Shown: positions 31,399-40,873, numbered from the stretch's first letter. The stretch: DNA of 64,000 nucleotides from CALCTE01 sp045585835 (GCA_045585835.1 JAZMZG010000009.1:124001-188000); one strand, 5' to 3'. Numbers and translations are program-made. Notes: a model not told the origin generated them from the letters alone.

Positions 31399-33822
31399 TT
31401 ATGCGTATTGCTTGTTGAGTATTTCGATTAAGGACGTGATATTGGTTTCATTTGTGAATCTTGTATTCATATCCGTGATCTCGTCCCACATATTCCATAT
31501 ATTTGCGAAGTCTGCTTTGAGAAGATTTTTGACGCTTTCGCAATATTTATCCTTGCTTAAAGAGCCTCTGTTGTAAGAATTATAGTATCCCAAAAGCTTT
31601 GTAGTATAAGATTTAACGACCGCTTCGTCTTCGCTGATGCCTGCGAGCATTGAGCTGATTACGGCAGCTTTATCGCTTCCCGCATTTTGTTCGATATTCG
31701 TAACTATCTTCATTGCGAATCTGTCGATAGAAGAATCGGGAATTCCCGTTGAGATATCCGTCCAATACTCTGCAAGTATTTCTTCGATTCGAGTCATCGT
31801 ATCTTCAATCTGTGTCGTAGCGCATACAAGACCGGTCGTTTCGCTTACGATACGTCCGTTATCGTCCTGCTTCATTTGACGGATGGGAGCTACCGCATAA
31901 TACGTAACAATGCCCGTAGCTTCGTCAGTCAAGATCTTGCTTGCGATGTCGTCGCTTTCCGCCGCGCTTACGGTTTTCATAAGCTCAACCAAGTCTGCGG
32001 GCAAGGTGTTTGCTTTTACTACTGCATTCAGTTCGGTTTCGATATCGTACTTGCTCTTTGTCGTTGAGCCTGCATAGAAGCCGTCTTTTTCTTCAATGTA
32101 AGGCGATACGGCAAATACGCTTCCGTTTACGGCGTTATTTATGCAATACGTTTCAAGAATCTTGAGGTATTTTGCCGAAGTCTCGTCGGCTACGTATTCG
32201 CCGTTGACGAAATCCTTGAATTTGTACTGTATCGTTGCGTCTTCGCCATCGCTTACCGCATTTGCGTCGTTAGCCAAGCCTTGAATATTGCCGTTTACCT
32301 TTCCGATAGTGTATTCTTGGATATACCCTTTATCGTAATTGAAATTCTGTCCGTAAAGTGCGGAAACAACTGCAGTTTGGTTTCTTTCGATAGCAACCTC
32401 AAAGATATCAATGGGCTCGTCTTCCATAGGATAGCCTATAAATCTGTTGCCCATATAACGCTTGTTGATGGAGTAAGTATCGTTGAGCATCTTTACTTTG
32501 CCGTCAACGAGTTCGTAGTTCACGCCCTCGATTCCGTATGCAAATATAGTCTGAAGCTCCTTGTCAGTGGTGAGAAGTTCAAGGAAGCTCAAAGCTCTGC
32601 TTTCGTAGTTTGTCTCGTTGTATACCGCATAGTAGGAGAAGTTGCAGTTTTCGTCCGTGATTCTGGGAGCGGAATACATCAAAACGGTGTAGCCCTGTTC
32701 TTCGAGCTCTTTCTTGGTGTATTCGTCTCCGGTTACAAACTTCACAGCCCATTTTGCATCTTCGGGAAGCTCGGCGTTTGCAAGCAAGCCTGCGTTTCTG
32801 TACGTCAAAATGCTGTTGAAGTGAGCTTGGATTCCGTTATTCGAAAAGAGGTTCGTTACTTTGAATCCTTCCTCTTCGTTGCTGTTATCGGGATTGTAGA
32901 TACCGATGGGGTTTGTAATATCGGTTATAAAGTCGGAGCCTTGAACGAACTCGGGAGTATTAGCAAGGGGCATTACGTCGGTCTCGTTTGCTTTTACTGC
33001 TTCAAGGAAATCGCGTAAAGCGGTGAGGCTGTTTACTTCCGTGAGGCTTTCTCCCGCATATTTCTCATAAAGCTCCGTGTTAAATACTGCGTATTGTGCC
33101 TCGCCTGCGAAGGTGTTGTTAACTACCGCACAGAGAGAGCCTTTTACACGACCCATATCAAGAATCGTGGGGTGGATGTACTTTCCTATCTTCTTATAGT
33201 CGAGAGTTACCTGCTCGGAAATGGTTTTAAGTAATCCTTCCGATTTGAAAGCCTTGAGCTCATTGATATCTCTTACAAGAAGTACGTCGATAGCGTGTTC
33301 GGGGATCTCTATTTCGGGGATATATTCGATACCCGCTGCTTCAGCCTCCGCTTGCATCTGCTCTTCTTTTTTAGCTTTTTCTTCAGCAAGACGCTTTTCT
33401 TCTGCTTGTTGAGCAGCTATCTCTTTTTTATAAGCTTCGTAGTTTTCTTCCTTGAGCTTTGCAAGGCGTTTAGCTTCGGCACGTGCTTCGGATTTCTCCT
33501 TCTTCTTTTGAGCCGCTACCTCTTCAAGCCCCTTCATTGTCTCATCAATGGCATCGAGGTATTTGTCCTCCGTAAAAAGCATAAGCTTAACTTTAGTTTT
33601 AAACTCTCTCAAGGTAATTGTGTTTATAGCATCTTCAACTGCCGCTATTGCTTCGTCGGTAGTGCTTTCTTCCTTTACTCCGTAAACCTTGATGCAAGCG
33701 TAACCGCTCGTATCAACGAGTCCTTCGTTTACGGATTCGGGGTCTGTTTCGGTGCAACCCGTAAGCAAGCAAGACATAAGCATTACTATTGCAAGGGCAG
33801 CCATAAATAGACGTTTCTTCAT
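31399..33822 (-). CDS. Large lipoprotein, solute-binding-protein-like, with a charged coiled-coil insert
   Basis: 807 residues. Signal peptide with lipobox LLTGC (Cys about 23), so it is a surface lipoprotein. After about 75 residues comes a Lys/Glu/Ala coiled-coil segment (about 95-170, rich in AEAKRLAKLKE-type heptads). The rest resembles extracellular sugar-binding proteins of the LipO/DUF3502 kind: AIDVLLVRDINELKAF, then EPIDIFEVAIERNQTAV with a preceding YMGNRFIGYPM segment. No ABC permease gene lies beside it. The insert may hold the binding domain away from the membrane. Single gene with its own promoter (33866-33894). GGAGG is 12 bases from the ATG, a rather long spacing. Confidence 0.65.
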   Translation of the reverse strand: MKKRLFMAALAIVMLMSCLLTGCTETDPESVNEGLVDTSGYACIKVYGVKEESTTDEAIAAVEDAINTITLREFKTKVKLMLFTEDKYLDAIDETMKGLEEVAAQKKKEKSEARAEAKRLAKLKEENYEAYKKEIAAQQAEEKRLAEEKAKKEEQMQAEAEAAGIEYIPEIEIPEHAIDVLLVRDINELKAFKSEGLLKTISEQVTLDYKKIGKYIHPTILDMGRVKGSLCAVVNNTFAGEAQYAVFNTELYEKYAGESLTEVNSLTALRDFLEAVKANETDVMPLANTPEFVQGSDFITDITNPIGIYNPDNSNEEEGFKVTNLFSNNGIQAHFNSILTYRNAGLLANAELPEDAKWAVKFVTGDEYTKKELEEQGYTVLMYSAPRITDENCNFSYYAVYNETNYESRALSFLELLTTDKELQTIFAYGIEGVNYELVDGKVKMLNDTYSINKRYMGNRFIGYPMEDEPIDIFEVAIERNQTAVVSALYGQNFNYDKGYIQEYTIGKVNGNIQGLANDANAVSDGEDATIQYKFKDFVNGEYVADETSAKYLKILETYCINNAVNGSVFAVSPYIEEKDGFYAGSTTKSKYDIETELNAVVKANTLPADLVELMKTVSAAESDDIASKILTDEATGIVTYYAVAPIRQMKQDDNGRIVSETTGLVCATTQIEDTMTRIEEILAEYWTDISTGIPDSSIDRFAMKIVTNIEQNAGSDKAAVISSMLAGISEDEAVVKSYTTKLLGYYNSYNRGSLSKDKYCESVKNLLKADFANIWNMWDEITDMNTRFTNETNITSLIEILNKQYA

Positions 33823-33865
33823 AGTATGTAAATTCCTCCGATTCTAAAGATAGTCTAACATTATA

Positions 33866-33894
33866 AATATACATCAAAGAGCGTCGAATGTCAA
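33866..33894 (-). promoter_or_regulatory. Promoter of the large lipoprotein gene
   Basis: Minus strand: -35 TTGACA (33889-33894), 17-base spacer, -10 TATATT (33866-33871). It lies between the rpoD stop and the lipoprotein start. Confidence 0.75.
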
Positions 33895-33959
33895 GAAATT
33901 TCGTGGATATTGGAAGAAAATTATCAACCTGCACAATAAATCAAGACATATTTCGGCAA

Positions 33960-35084
33960 TTAGTCCAAGTAATCCCTCAAACGCTTGGAACGGCTGGGGT
34001 GGCGAAGCTTGCGAAGTGCCTTTGCTTCTATTTGTCTTATACGTTCTCTGGTGATGTTAAATTCTTTGCCGACCTCTTCGAGAGTACGTGTTCTGCCGTC
34101 TTTAAGTCCGAAGCGGAGCGTCAAAACGTGTTCTTCTCTGGGTGTCAATGTATGCAAAACTTCGCAAAGCTGTTCGCGAAGAAGGGTGGAACTTGCAACC
34201 TCTGCGGGAGCGGGAGCGCTCTCGTCGGGAATAAAGTCGCCGAGGTGGCTGTCCTCCTCCTCGCCTATGGGCGTTTCCAAAGAAACGGGCTCTTGGGCTA
34301 TCTTGATTATCTCAAGCACCTTATCCACGGGCATATTCATAACCTTGGAGATTTCCTCGGGCGTTGCTTCGTGCCCAAGCTCTTGCAAAAGCTGTTTCGA
34401 AACACGAAGCACCTTGTTTATGGTTTCTACCATGTGCACGGGTATTCTTATGGTTCTCGCTTGGTCTGCTATGGCACGGGTAATAGCTTGGCGTATCCAC
34501 CACGTTGCGTAGGTGGAAAACTTATATCCCTTGCGGTAGTCGAATTTTTCAACTGCCTTCATAAGACCGAGGTTACCCTCTTGGATAAGGTCGAGGAAGT
34601 AAAGCCCTCTGCCGCCGTATTTTTTTGCAATACTTACGACAAGGCGCAGGTTAGCCTCTACAAGAAGATTTTTGGCGTGATTGTTGCCGTTTGCCATTTT
34701 TATTGCGTATTCAAGCTCTTTTTCCGTCGATAAAAGAGGTACGTTACCGATCTCCTTGAGGTACATTCTTACAGGATCGTTTACTGCTATACCGTCTTGG
34801 TCGAGCATTTTGTCAACGTCTTCCGATGCGCCTTCGTCTGAAGAAAGATCGTAATCGGATACTTCGGATATACCGTCGGTGTCCGAATCGATATCTATGA
34901 GCGTGTCAAATTCCCCCGATATTTCGATTCCCTCTGCGGCAAGCTGCTCATAGAGCTTTTCGGCTGCCTCTGCGTCCGCATCGACGTTTTCGAGCACTTC
35001 GGAGATCTCCGCATTTGTAATGGAGCCTTTCGTTTTTCCTTTGGCAATTATATCACTGAAGTTGATTTTCTTGTTATCCGCCAT
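33960..35084 (-). CDS. rpoD: RNA polymerase primary sigma factor (SigA/RpoD)
   Basis: 374 residues. N-terminal acidic region, region 1.2 (DPVRMYLKEIGNVPLLS), region 2 with LRLVVSIAKKYGGRGL and the promoter-melting stretch KGYKFSTYATWWIRQAITRA, region 3 (IRIPVHMVETINKV), and region 4 with VLTLRFGLKDGRTRTLEEVG and the HTH RERIRQIEAKALRKLRHP. Length and motifs match SigA of Gram-positives. It begins 22 bases after dnaG ends, the classical dnaG-rpoD operon. AAAGGGAAT ribosome binding site. Confidence 0.97.
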   Translation of the reverse strand: MADNKKINFSDIIAKGKTKGSITNAEISEVLENVDADAEAAEKLYEQLAAEGIEISGEFDTLIDIDSDTDGISEVSDYDLSSDEGASEDVDKMLDQDGIAVNDPVRMYLKEIGNVPLLSTEKELEYAIKMANGNNHAKNLLVEANLRLVVSIAKKYGGRGLYFLDLIQEGNLGLMKAVEKFDYRKGYKFSTYATWWIRQAITRAIADQARTIRIPVHMVETINKVLRVSKQLLQELGHEATPEEISKVMNMPVDKVLEIIKIAQEPVSLETPIGEEEDSHLGDFIPDESAPAPAEVASSTLLREQLCEVLHTLTPREEHVLTLRFGLKDGRTRTLEEVGKEFNITRERIRQIEAKALRKLRHPSRSKRLRDYLD

Positions 35085-35105
35085 TTTATATTCCCTTTCG
35101 TGTTT

Positions 35106-36872
35106 TTATGTATCGTTTCTTTTGGATATTGCCGCTAAAAATTCTTCATCGGTCATATCCGCAACGCTTTTTGACTTTTGCTTTTCTTGTTTTATAGTTT
35201 GTGCAAATCTTTTTATCTCTCCCGTATCGTTGACCGACAGCTTTTTTCTTGAATGCATAAGCTCGTATATTCTTGACATTACCGAGGTGTCGAAATATTC
35301 CGAGAGTAAGGATACGTCGGCTTGTCCTTCCGAGGAAAGCTCTACAAGGCGAGAGTAGATATTTTTGTTTAGGTCGGTTACGAAATCCTCACTTGTTATG
35401 AGCTCTGCGGCTTTCGGTATCATTTCCGGAAAAGCGCAGATAAGACCTATTAGGTTGTCTTCCGCAGTCACCGCTTTTAAGTTAAGCGCCGCTTGAGGAT
35501 TGACTCTGTCGCTGATTCTTGAGATGTCCTTTATCCTGTCGCTTTCGTAGCGCCTTCTCGTTTGAGCACCGAGCTTTTTTACTGCATGCTCAACCTCCGA
35601 AATAACGCTTTTTTCGGATACTCCGGCTTTTTCTGCGACTCTTGCGGAATATACCTCTCGTGCTATCTTACTGTCCAAGGTGGCGATAAATCTCGCACTT
35701 TCTCTTACGAGCCTTATCTTATCCTCGGGGTTGTTCGTCGCATATTTTGCAAATATTTGCGAAAGACTGTATTCCGAGTGAGAGCCTGAGCCGCTAATGA
35801 GGTCGGAAAACGCTCCCGCTCCGTGCTTTTTAATAAAGTCGTCGGGGTCTTTTTCGCCTTTCATTCCGGCGTGATTTAAGACCGCAACGCTTATCTCGTG
35901 CTGATTCAATATCTGTGCGGCTCTTGCCGTGGCAAGAGTTCCCGCTTTGTCAGAGTCGTAGCATATAACTATGCGCTTGCCGTAACGGGAGATAAGCTGA
36001 CCTTGCTCTCCCGTGAGTGCCGTACCGCAAGATGCGACGGCGCCCGTAAATCCCGCTTGGTGAAGCGAGATGACGTCCATATAGCCCTCGCACAGCAAAA
36101 GTGCGCCCTCGGGCTCGTTTTTGGCATAATTCAAAGCGTAGAGATTAAGCCCTTTTTTAAATACAGCGGTATCTTTCGTGTTAAGATATTTCGGCTCTCC
36201 GTCACCGAGTATACGTCCGCCGAAAGCGATGACCTTTCCGCTTATATCGAAATACGGAAACATTATTCTGTTTCGGAAGTAATCGAAGATACGTCCTGTT
36301 TTTTGACTTCTGCCGGCAAAAAAGCCTTCAAGTATTTCTTCTTGGGTAAATCCCGCCGAAAGCATTGAATTTGAGGTGACGTTCCAATCGTTTGGCGCAA
36401 AGCCGAGCCCGAAATGCTTAATAGTGGCAGGCGAGAGTTTTCTTTTGACGAGAAGATAATCAAGAGCTTCTTTTCCCTCGGGAGAAAAGAGCTTTTCTCT
36501 GTAAAATTTCGCCGCAAACAAATTAAGCTCCAAGAGCCGTTTTTTCGCCTTTTGTCTTGCAAGTACCCGCGGGTCGTCTTCTTCGGGAATCGGAAGTGAG
36601 CACTCTGCGGCAAGCTTTCTTACGGCGTCCGCATATTCGGCGTTCTCGGTCTTCATTACGAAGGTTATTATATCTCCGCCCTCCGAGCAACCGAAGCAAT
36701 AGTAGCTTTGAGAAGAGGGAAACACCGTAAAGGACGGCGTTTTTTCGCTGTGAAAGGGACAGCAGGCAACGTAATTACTGCCGGCTTTTTTAAGTGAAAG
36801 CTTTTTTCCGATCACGTCTTCTATTCGACAGCGATCTTTGAGTTCTCTTATAAAATCCGAATTGAATTTCAA
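35106..36872 (-). CDS. dnaG: DNA primase (DnaG)
   Basis: 588 residues from TTG 36872 (LKFNSDFIREL), chosen because AAAGGGGAATAAAA precedes it; an ATG 30 bases further upstream has none. CHC2 zinc motif CPFHSEKTPSF...YYCFGC, RNA-polymerase-like core EREDGFA-like region and Toprim motifs (CEGYMDVISLHQAG, CYDSDKAG). The C-terminal helicase-binding domain is relatively divergent. Synthesises RNA primers for replication. Operon partner of rpoD. Confidence 0.96.
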   Translation of the reverse strand: MKFNSDFIRELKDRCRIEDVIGKKLSLKKAGSNYVACCPFHSEKTPSFTVFPSSQSYYCFGCSEGGDIITFVMKTENAEYADAVRKLAAECSLPIPEEDDPRVLARQKAKKRLLELNLFAAKFYREKLFSPEGKEALDYLLVKRKLSPATIKHFGLGFAPNDWNVTSNSMLSAGFTQEEILEGFFAGRSQKTGRIFDYFRNRIMFPYFDISGKVIAFGGRILGDGEPKYLNTKDTAVFKKGLNLYALNYAKNEPEGALLLCEGYMDVISLHQAGFTGAVASCGTALTGEQGQLISRYGKRIVICYDSDKAGTLATARAAQILNQHEISVAVLNHAGMKGEKDPDDFIKKHGAGAFSDLISGSGSHSEYSLSQIFAKYATNNPEDKIRLVRESARFIATLDSKIAREVYSARVAEKAGVSEKSVISEVEHAVKKLGAQTRRRYESDRIKDISRISDRVNPQAALNLKAVTAEDNLIGLICAFPEMIPKAAELITSEDFVTDLNKNIYSRLVELSSEGQADVSLLSEYFDTSVMSRIYELMHSRKKLSVNDTGEIKRFAQTIKQEKQKSKSVADMTDEEFLAAISKRNDT

Positions 36873-36994
36873 TTTTATTCCCCTTTCAAATAATACTCTC
36901 AATATGTTAATACAACATTTTACGATGAATGACTTTTATTTTTTCTTATTTTTTAAAAAAAATGCATAGTTAGCGTAATTTGGAAAAAAATAAT

Positions 36995-37021
36995 ATCAGC
37001 CGTCTTAAAAAGGCGGCTGAT
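36995..37021 (-). terminator. Terminator of the tyrosine-kinase gene
   Basis: 12-base stem (ATCAGCCGTCTT/AAGGCGGCTGAT, one G-T pair) with a three-base loop. On the minus strand it is followed by ATTATTTTTTT, so it ends the kinase transcript about 100 bases beyond its stop. Confidence 0.7.
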
Positions 37022-37032
37022 GGGAGTGTATT

Positions 37033-37122
37033 ATGTTTTACGTTGTAGTGGCTTTCGTTTTCTTTTATTTCGGCTTATTTTTGGGCTGTGCATTTAAAAT
37101 AAGCGGCCGTGACAAGAATTAG
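37033..37122 (+). CDS. Possible 29-residue membrane microprotein
   Basis: Short open frame MFYVVVAFVFFYFGLF... ending GRDKN, with one hydrophobic segment and a charged tail. GGGAG lies seven bases before the ATG. Its last four bases overlap the end of the convergent kinase gene. Small one-segment proteins of this look exist in Firmicutes, but nothing else supports translation; it could be chance in a gap. Confidence 0.35.
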   Translation: MFYVVVAFVFFYFGLFLGCAFKISGRDKN

Positions 37123-38519
37123 GATTTACTTGCTTTATAGTAATAGCTGTTCTTGTAGTATTTCTTCTTTTTCTCGACAGCGGTGTCGTTTAATATGGTG
37201 CCGACTATCTTCGCTTTTATTGCCTTTACTTTGAATACGGCTTTCGCAAATTCGTCTTTTTCCGTGTATCCCTGTCTTGCGACAAGAGCGATACCGTTTA
37301 TCTTATTTGCTATGGCAAGGCAGTCGGTGACGAAGTTAATGGGAGGAGTATCGATAAATACGTAATCGTACATCTTGGATACGTGTTCCAAGAAAGCGTC
37401 CATTTCAACGGTCGAAAGAAGCTCTGAGGGGTTCGGGGGGAGGGGACCTGCGGGAACGAGGTCGATATTGGAGGATACGTTTCTTATAACCGCTTCTTCA
37501 AAGGTGCACTGACCGGAAAGAAGCTTCGAAAGTCCCTCGGTGTGAGTTTTCTTAAACAGCTTTTGCTGTTTGGGTCTTCTCATATCCGCATCAATAACGA
37601 GAATACGGAAGCCGTTTTGCGCAAACGCAATAGCAAGATTGGCGCACGTTACGGACTTACCGGCATTTACCTCAGCACCGGAGAAAGCGACGATGTTGCC
37701 GTTTTTAGAGCTGCTGAAAGTGTACATAAGATTCGTTCTGATGCTTTTGTAGGATTCGATAATAAAGAAGTTGTTTTGCGCCGCAAGCTTCGCTTCTTCT
37801 TCGGGATTCTTGCTTTTGCTTCTGCCTTTGCTCTTTTTAGTGTTTTCAAAGGTCGGAACGGCACCGAGATAAGAAGTGCCTATATCGCGCTCACTCATAA
37901 CTTTGTTATTTAAGAGCTTGAGCACAACCAAGACCGCAACGGAAAGGAGCACTCCCAATAAAGCTCCCAAAAACGTATTTTTCATAATGTTGGGGGAGGA
38001 ATATCCGGAGGGCATCGTAGGTGCGTCAAGCGGCTTTAATGCGCCGAAGAATTTTTCGTCGATGACCTTCGGTGCAACTTTTGTCAAGGCAACGCATACG
38101 TCGTATGAAAGCTCGGGATTGGGTGTCGTACAGCTAAAGGTCATGACTGATGACTTTTGCGACGTTCTTACGGATATCGAGCTTTTTATCATACCCTCGC
38201 TTATGTTTTGCCATTCGGAAAGCTGCTGCATAATGAGCTCTGCGTGGTAAGAGCTTTTTAATATCTCGGAATAAGCCTCAGCAAGTGAGATGGCCGCATC
38301 GGTTTGAGTGGTAGTGACTTGATTGGGGATTTGGTCTACTTCCTTATCCAATGTGGTAAAGCTTGCTATCATCGTCGTTCTTGCGGTATACATTTTGGTT
38401 ATGCAAAACGACGAAAAAAGAAATGCGCAGAGCATAAAGACAAGAGTAACGATGATTATCCATCTGATGTTTTTTAAAAGATATTTAAACAACTCGTCAA
38501 GTGAAATTTCTTTATTCAC
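37119..38519 (-). CDS. Bacterial tyrosine kinase with Wzz-type activator domain (Wzc/CapAB fusion-like)
   Basis: 466 residues from GTG 38517-38519 behind AGGAGG. Chain-length-determinant (Wzz) domain: membrane segment at about 20-40, outer loop, and a second membrane segment near 185-205 (MPSGYSSP just before it). Then a BY-kinase domain: Walker A GAEVNAGKSVT, Walker A' VIDADMRRP, Walker B YVFIDTPP. It ends with a tyrosine cluster (KKYYKNSYYYKASKS), the usual autophosphorylation tail. Normally it controls capsule or EPS polymerisation, but no glycosyltransferase, polymerase or phosphatase gene lies nearby. Single gene with its own promoter. Confidence 0.88.
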   Translation of the reverse strand: MNKEISLDELFKYLLKNIRWIIIVTLVFMLCAFLFSSFCITKMYTARTTMIASFTTLDKEVDQIPNQVTTTQTDAAISLAEAYSEILKSSYHAELIMQQLSEWQNISEGMIKSSISVRTSQKSSVMTFSCTTPNPELSYDVCVALTKVAPKVIDEKFFGALKPLDAPTMPSGYSSPNIMKNTFLGALLGVLLSVAVLVVLKLLNNKVMSERDIGTSYLGAVPTFENTKKSKGRSKSKNPEEEAKLAAQNNFFIIESYKSIRTNLMYTFSSSKNGNIVAFSGAEVNAGKSVTCANLAIAFAQNGFRILVIDADMRRPKQQKLFKKTHTEGLSKLLSGQCTFEEAVIRNVSSNIDLVPAGPLPPNPSELLSTVEMDAFLEHVSKMYDYVFIDTPPINFVTDCLAIANKINGIALVARQGYTEKDEFAKAVFKVKAIKAKIVGTILNDTAVEKKKKYYKNSYYYKASKS

Positions 38520-38581
38520 GGTAGACCTCCTAAAACATTGAGCCGAAAACCCACAAGCAAAATACAGCATCGTATATACTA

Positions 38582-38610
38582 AATATAACACCGATTGTAA
38601 AAAAAGTCAA
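38582..38610 (-). promoter_or_regulatory. Promoter of the tyrosine-kinase gene
   Basis: Minus strand: -35 TTGACT (38605-38610), 17-base spacer, -10 TATATT (38582-38587), about 60 bases before the GTG. Confidence 0.75.
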
Positions 38611-38620
38611 CCGATTTCAT

Positions 38621-39763
38621 TCAATTTGTTAAGTTTTCGAGAATAAGCTTACCGTATTCGGTAGCGACGAGCCTTGCGGAATATTTGGCTTGCTCAAGCG
38701 TATTTCCGCACGAACCCATTTCCCAAAGGAGCATACCCGTTGATAGTTGTTGGTTAAATCTTCCGCTTCTTATATTCAAAGGCCTTGTCAAGTCGGGGTA
38801 GTTTTCCACGAGTCTTTCCTGCAGCTTAACGGCAAGGGTCAAATTTTTCTCCCAATTATCGTGCTTAAGACCGCTTTCGTTTGAGCCGATAACAAACATA
38901 ACCTGCGCTGCCATTTTACCGTTTATTTCCGCAACGGGCTGTACTTTAATGCCGTTTGTGTGAATCACGGAATCTCTGTGCAGGTCTATGACGTATTTTA
39001 TGGACGGATAGGTATTGAGGTATTTTTTTACGGTGTTATAGCTGTGTGTGTAGGATTCGTTAAATACGTAGATATCGTGGTAATCGGTGATGTGTAAAAC
39101 GCCGATGCCCATACCCTCCAAAACGTTCTTTACCACGGTTCCCACCGCAATTACGTTTTTCTCATCATCTCTTGAGCGTGTTTCCGCCACGGCTTTGTTG
39201 GGGTTGTAGTAGTACGTATCTTTATCAATATAGGATTCTGTCGTATGCGTATGTACTATCAAGACCAAGGGTTCGTTTTCCACAAGCTTCGCTTTGACGG
39301 GGTAGTCTTTATCGGCAAGCGATTCGATATATCCTGCATCAAGCGATTTGCCGCTTCGGTTTTTAAAAAGAAGCTTTTTCACTTCTCCCTGCATAGATAT
39401 ATTTTCCGCCTCTATACCGAAGCAGCCCTCGGGTATCTCCTTCGGCTTTTCGGCACTTGGGTAAGAGTCGAGTATTTCTTCAAGACGCTTTCCGTAATCT
39501 ATATAGGTCGGCGGCTCAACCGCTTCTTCTTCCGTGTATTCCTCGTATTCCTCTTTCGCCTCTATATTCAAAAAAGCGCCGATGCTTTCTGCCGGTTTTC
39601 TCGTAAGAGATGCCACGAAAAAATCGGCGGAGCTTTTTTGGGGCGTATCGAACGTTACGAAGGCGTAGCTTGTAAGCGCAAGGCTTGCGCAAAGTAAAAA
39701 TTGAAGCATAATGTATAAGGTGGCTTTTTTATCCTTCCGTGCTTTGAATATTTTTCTTTCCAT
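38621..39763 (-). CDS. spoIIP: Stage II sporulation protein P (SpoIIP)
   Basis: 380 residues from ATG 39761-39763 (MERKIFKARK), behind AAAAGGAGG. One N-terminal membrane anchor (about 17-38), a Glu-rich linker (EEYEEYTEEEAVEPP) and the amidase/endopeptidase domain: VHTHTTESY, DDEKNVIAVG, DLHRDSV, FVIGSNESGLKHDNWEKN and LWEMGSCGNTLEQA. These are SpoIIP peptidoglycan hydrolase motifs, with zinc ligands at H (HTHT), E and H (DLHRD). It degrades septal wall for engulfment. It follows gpr, as in Bacillus. Confidence 0.95.
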   Translation of the reverse strand: MERKIFKARKDKKATLYIMLQFLLCASLALTSYAFVTFDTPQKSSADFFVASLTRKPAESIGAFLNIEAKEEYEEYTEEEAVEPPTYIDYGKRLEEILDSYPSAEKPKEIPEGCFGIEAENISMQGEVKKLLFKNRSGKSLDAGYIESLADKDYPVKAKLVENEPLVLIVHTHTTESYIDKDTYYYNPNKAVAETRSRDDEKNVIAVGTVVKNVLEGMGIGVLHITDYHDIYVFNESYTHSYNTVKKYLNTYPSIKYVIDLHRDSVIHTNGIKVQPVAEINGKMAAQVMFVIGSNESGLKHDNWEKNLTLAVKLQERLVENYPDLTRPLNIRSGRFNQQLSTGMLLWEMGSCGNTLEQAKYSARLVATEYGKLILENLTN

Positions 39764-39817
39764 AGTGTGAACCTCCTTTTTGAAATTATATGCGGGCTTG
39801 TACAAGCGTATGCCTTG

Positions 39818-40729
39818 TCAATTTACAAGCCTTGCTATTTCGCTGTAATCGAGGTCTTTTATAAACGTTTTATCTATAGCAAATCCGATAAGCTTTGCAA
39901 GATCCGAAATTATAACTGCGCTGTCTTTCGGGGCTACAAGCAGTCTTCCGTTTTTACCGAGTCTTTCTCTTACGTTGCTCTCGCAAGGCAGAGAAAGAAG
40001 CTTTAAGGCGTCGCAAACGAGGGCGGATATTTCTACCATCGTGGGTACGCCTATAGAGAATACGGGCACTCCGAGGGTGTGTTCGTTGAGCGCCGCACGG
40101 AAATTTCCTATTCCCGAGCCGGGACATATACCCGCATCCGAAAGCTGAAGCGTGCTTGCAAGGCGGGAAAGCTCTCTTGAGGAGAGAGCATCAACGGCTA
40201 TTACCGCATCGGGCTTTATCCGACCGACCACGCTTTTTATGATATCTGCGCTTTCTATGCCGGTTTGAGCCATAACTCCGAGCGAAAGTGCGGTAAGCTC
40301 AACGCCGCCGAAGCTTTCGAAAAGCTCTTGGTCGAGCTTTTTCAAGTGTCCGGTCACGATAAGGCTTTTTGCGGCTAAAGGGCCTAAAGCGTCTGCGCTT
40401 ATATCGGCGTTTCCAAGACACGCAACGAGCACCTTTTTGGGAAAGCGTTTGGTTTTGCCGGTAACGAGCGCAGAAAGCTCTCTTGTGAGTATTTCGCAAA
40501 GAAAGTTGAATTTTTCCGTTTCCGCCGCCCCGAAGTGCGAGAATTCAAGCGTTACGTAATTTCCTGCGGCACAGCCTACGGCTTCTTGGCTTTCTTCGCC
40601 TATTCTTATTTTTGTTATTTTGCATTCGCCCTCAACACTTTCCGCAAAATCTACGTCCTCCAGCACTCTTTTTTCCTTCTTAATAATACTGTCGCGAAGC
40701 TCTAAAGCAAGGTCTGTACGAATATCCAT
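39818..40729 (-). CDS. gpr: Germination protease GPR
   Basis: About 303 residues. GPR degrades small acid-soluble spore proteins at germination. Signatures: MDIRTDLALE at the N-terminus, VACLGNADISADALGPLA, GVMAQTGIESADII, AVDALSSRELSRLASTLQLSDAGI and PGSGIGN. The ATG at 40727-40729 fits AAGGAG with eight bases spacing; an ATG six bases upstream (MAMD) is only one base from it. The prosequence before the family cleavage point in IRTD-LA is very short. It is first in the gpr-spoIIP pair. Confidence 0.95.
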   Translation of the reverse strand: MDIRTDLALELRDSIIKKEKRVLEDVDFAESVEGECKITKIRIGEESQEAVGCAAGNYVTLEFSHFGAAETEKFNFLCEILTRELSALVTGKTKRFPKKVLVACLGNADISADALGPLAAKSLIVTGHLKKLDQELFESFGGVELTALSLGVMAQTGIESADIIKSVVGRIKPDAVIAVDALSSRELSRLASTLQLSDAGICPGSGIGNFRAALNEHTLGVPVFSIGVPTMVEISALVCDALKLLSLPCESNVRERLGKNGRLLVAPKDSAVIISDLAKLIGFAIDKTFIKDLDYSEIARLVN

Positions 40730-40873
40730 AGCCATTCTCCTTATAATAAATACCGTAAATTAGTATTCCACGAAAATATAATTTTATTAAAACACTTGAA
40801 AATACGCAAAATGAATGGTAGAATAATACAAATACGTTGCGTATTAAAAATCGGGGAAAGAAATGAAAAGTTA

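Noticed and set aside
32281..33018. 245-codon plus-strand frame inside the large lipoprotein gene
   Set aside because: Antisense shadow; Cys/Val/Phe-rich translation typical of the reverse of this organism's codons, no start signal.
36995..37021. Hairpin as an attenuator of the plus-strand microprotein
   Set aside because: The T-run is on the minus-strand side, so it is better explained as the kinase terminator.
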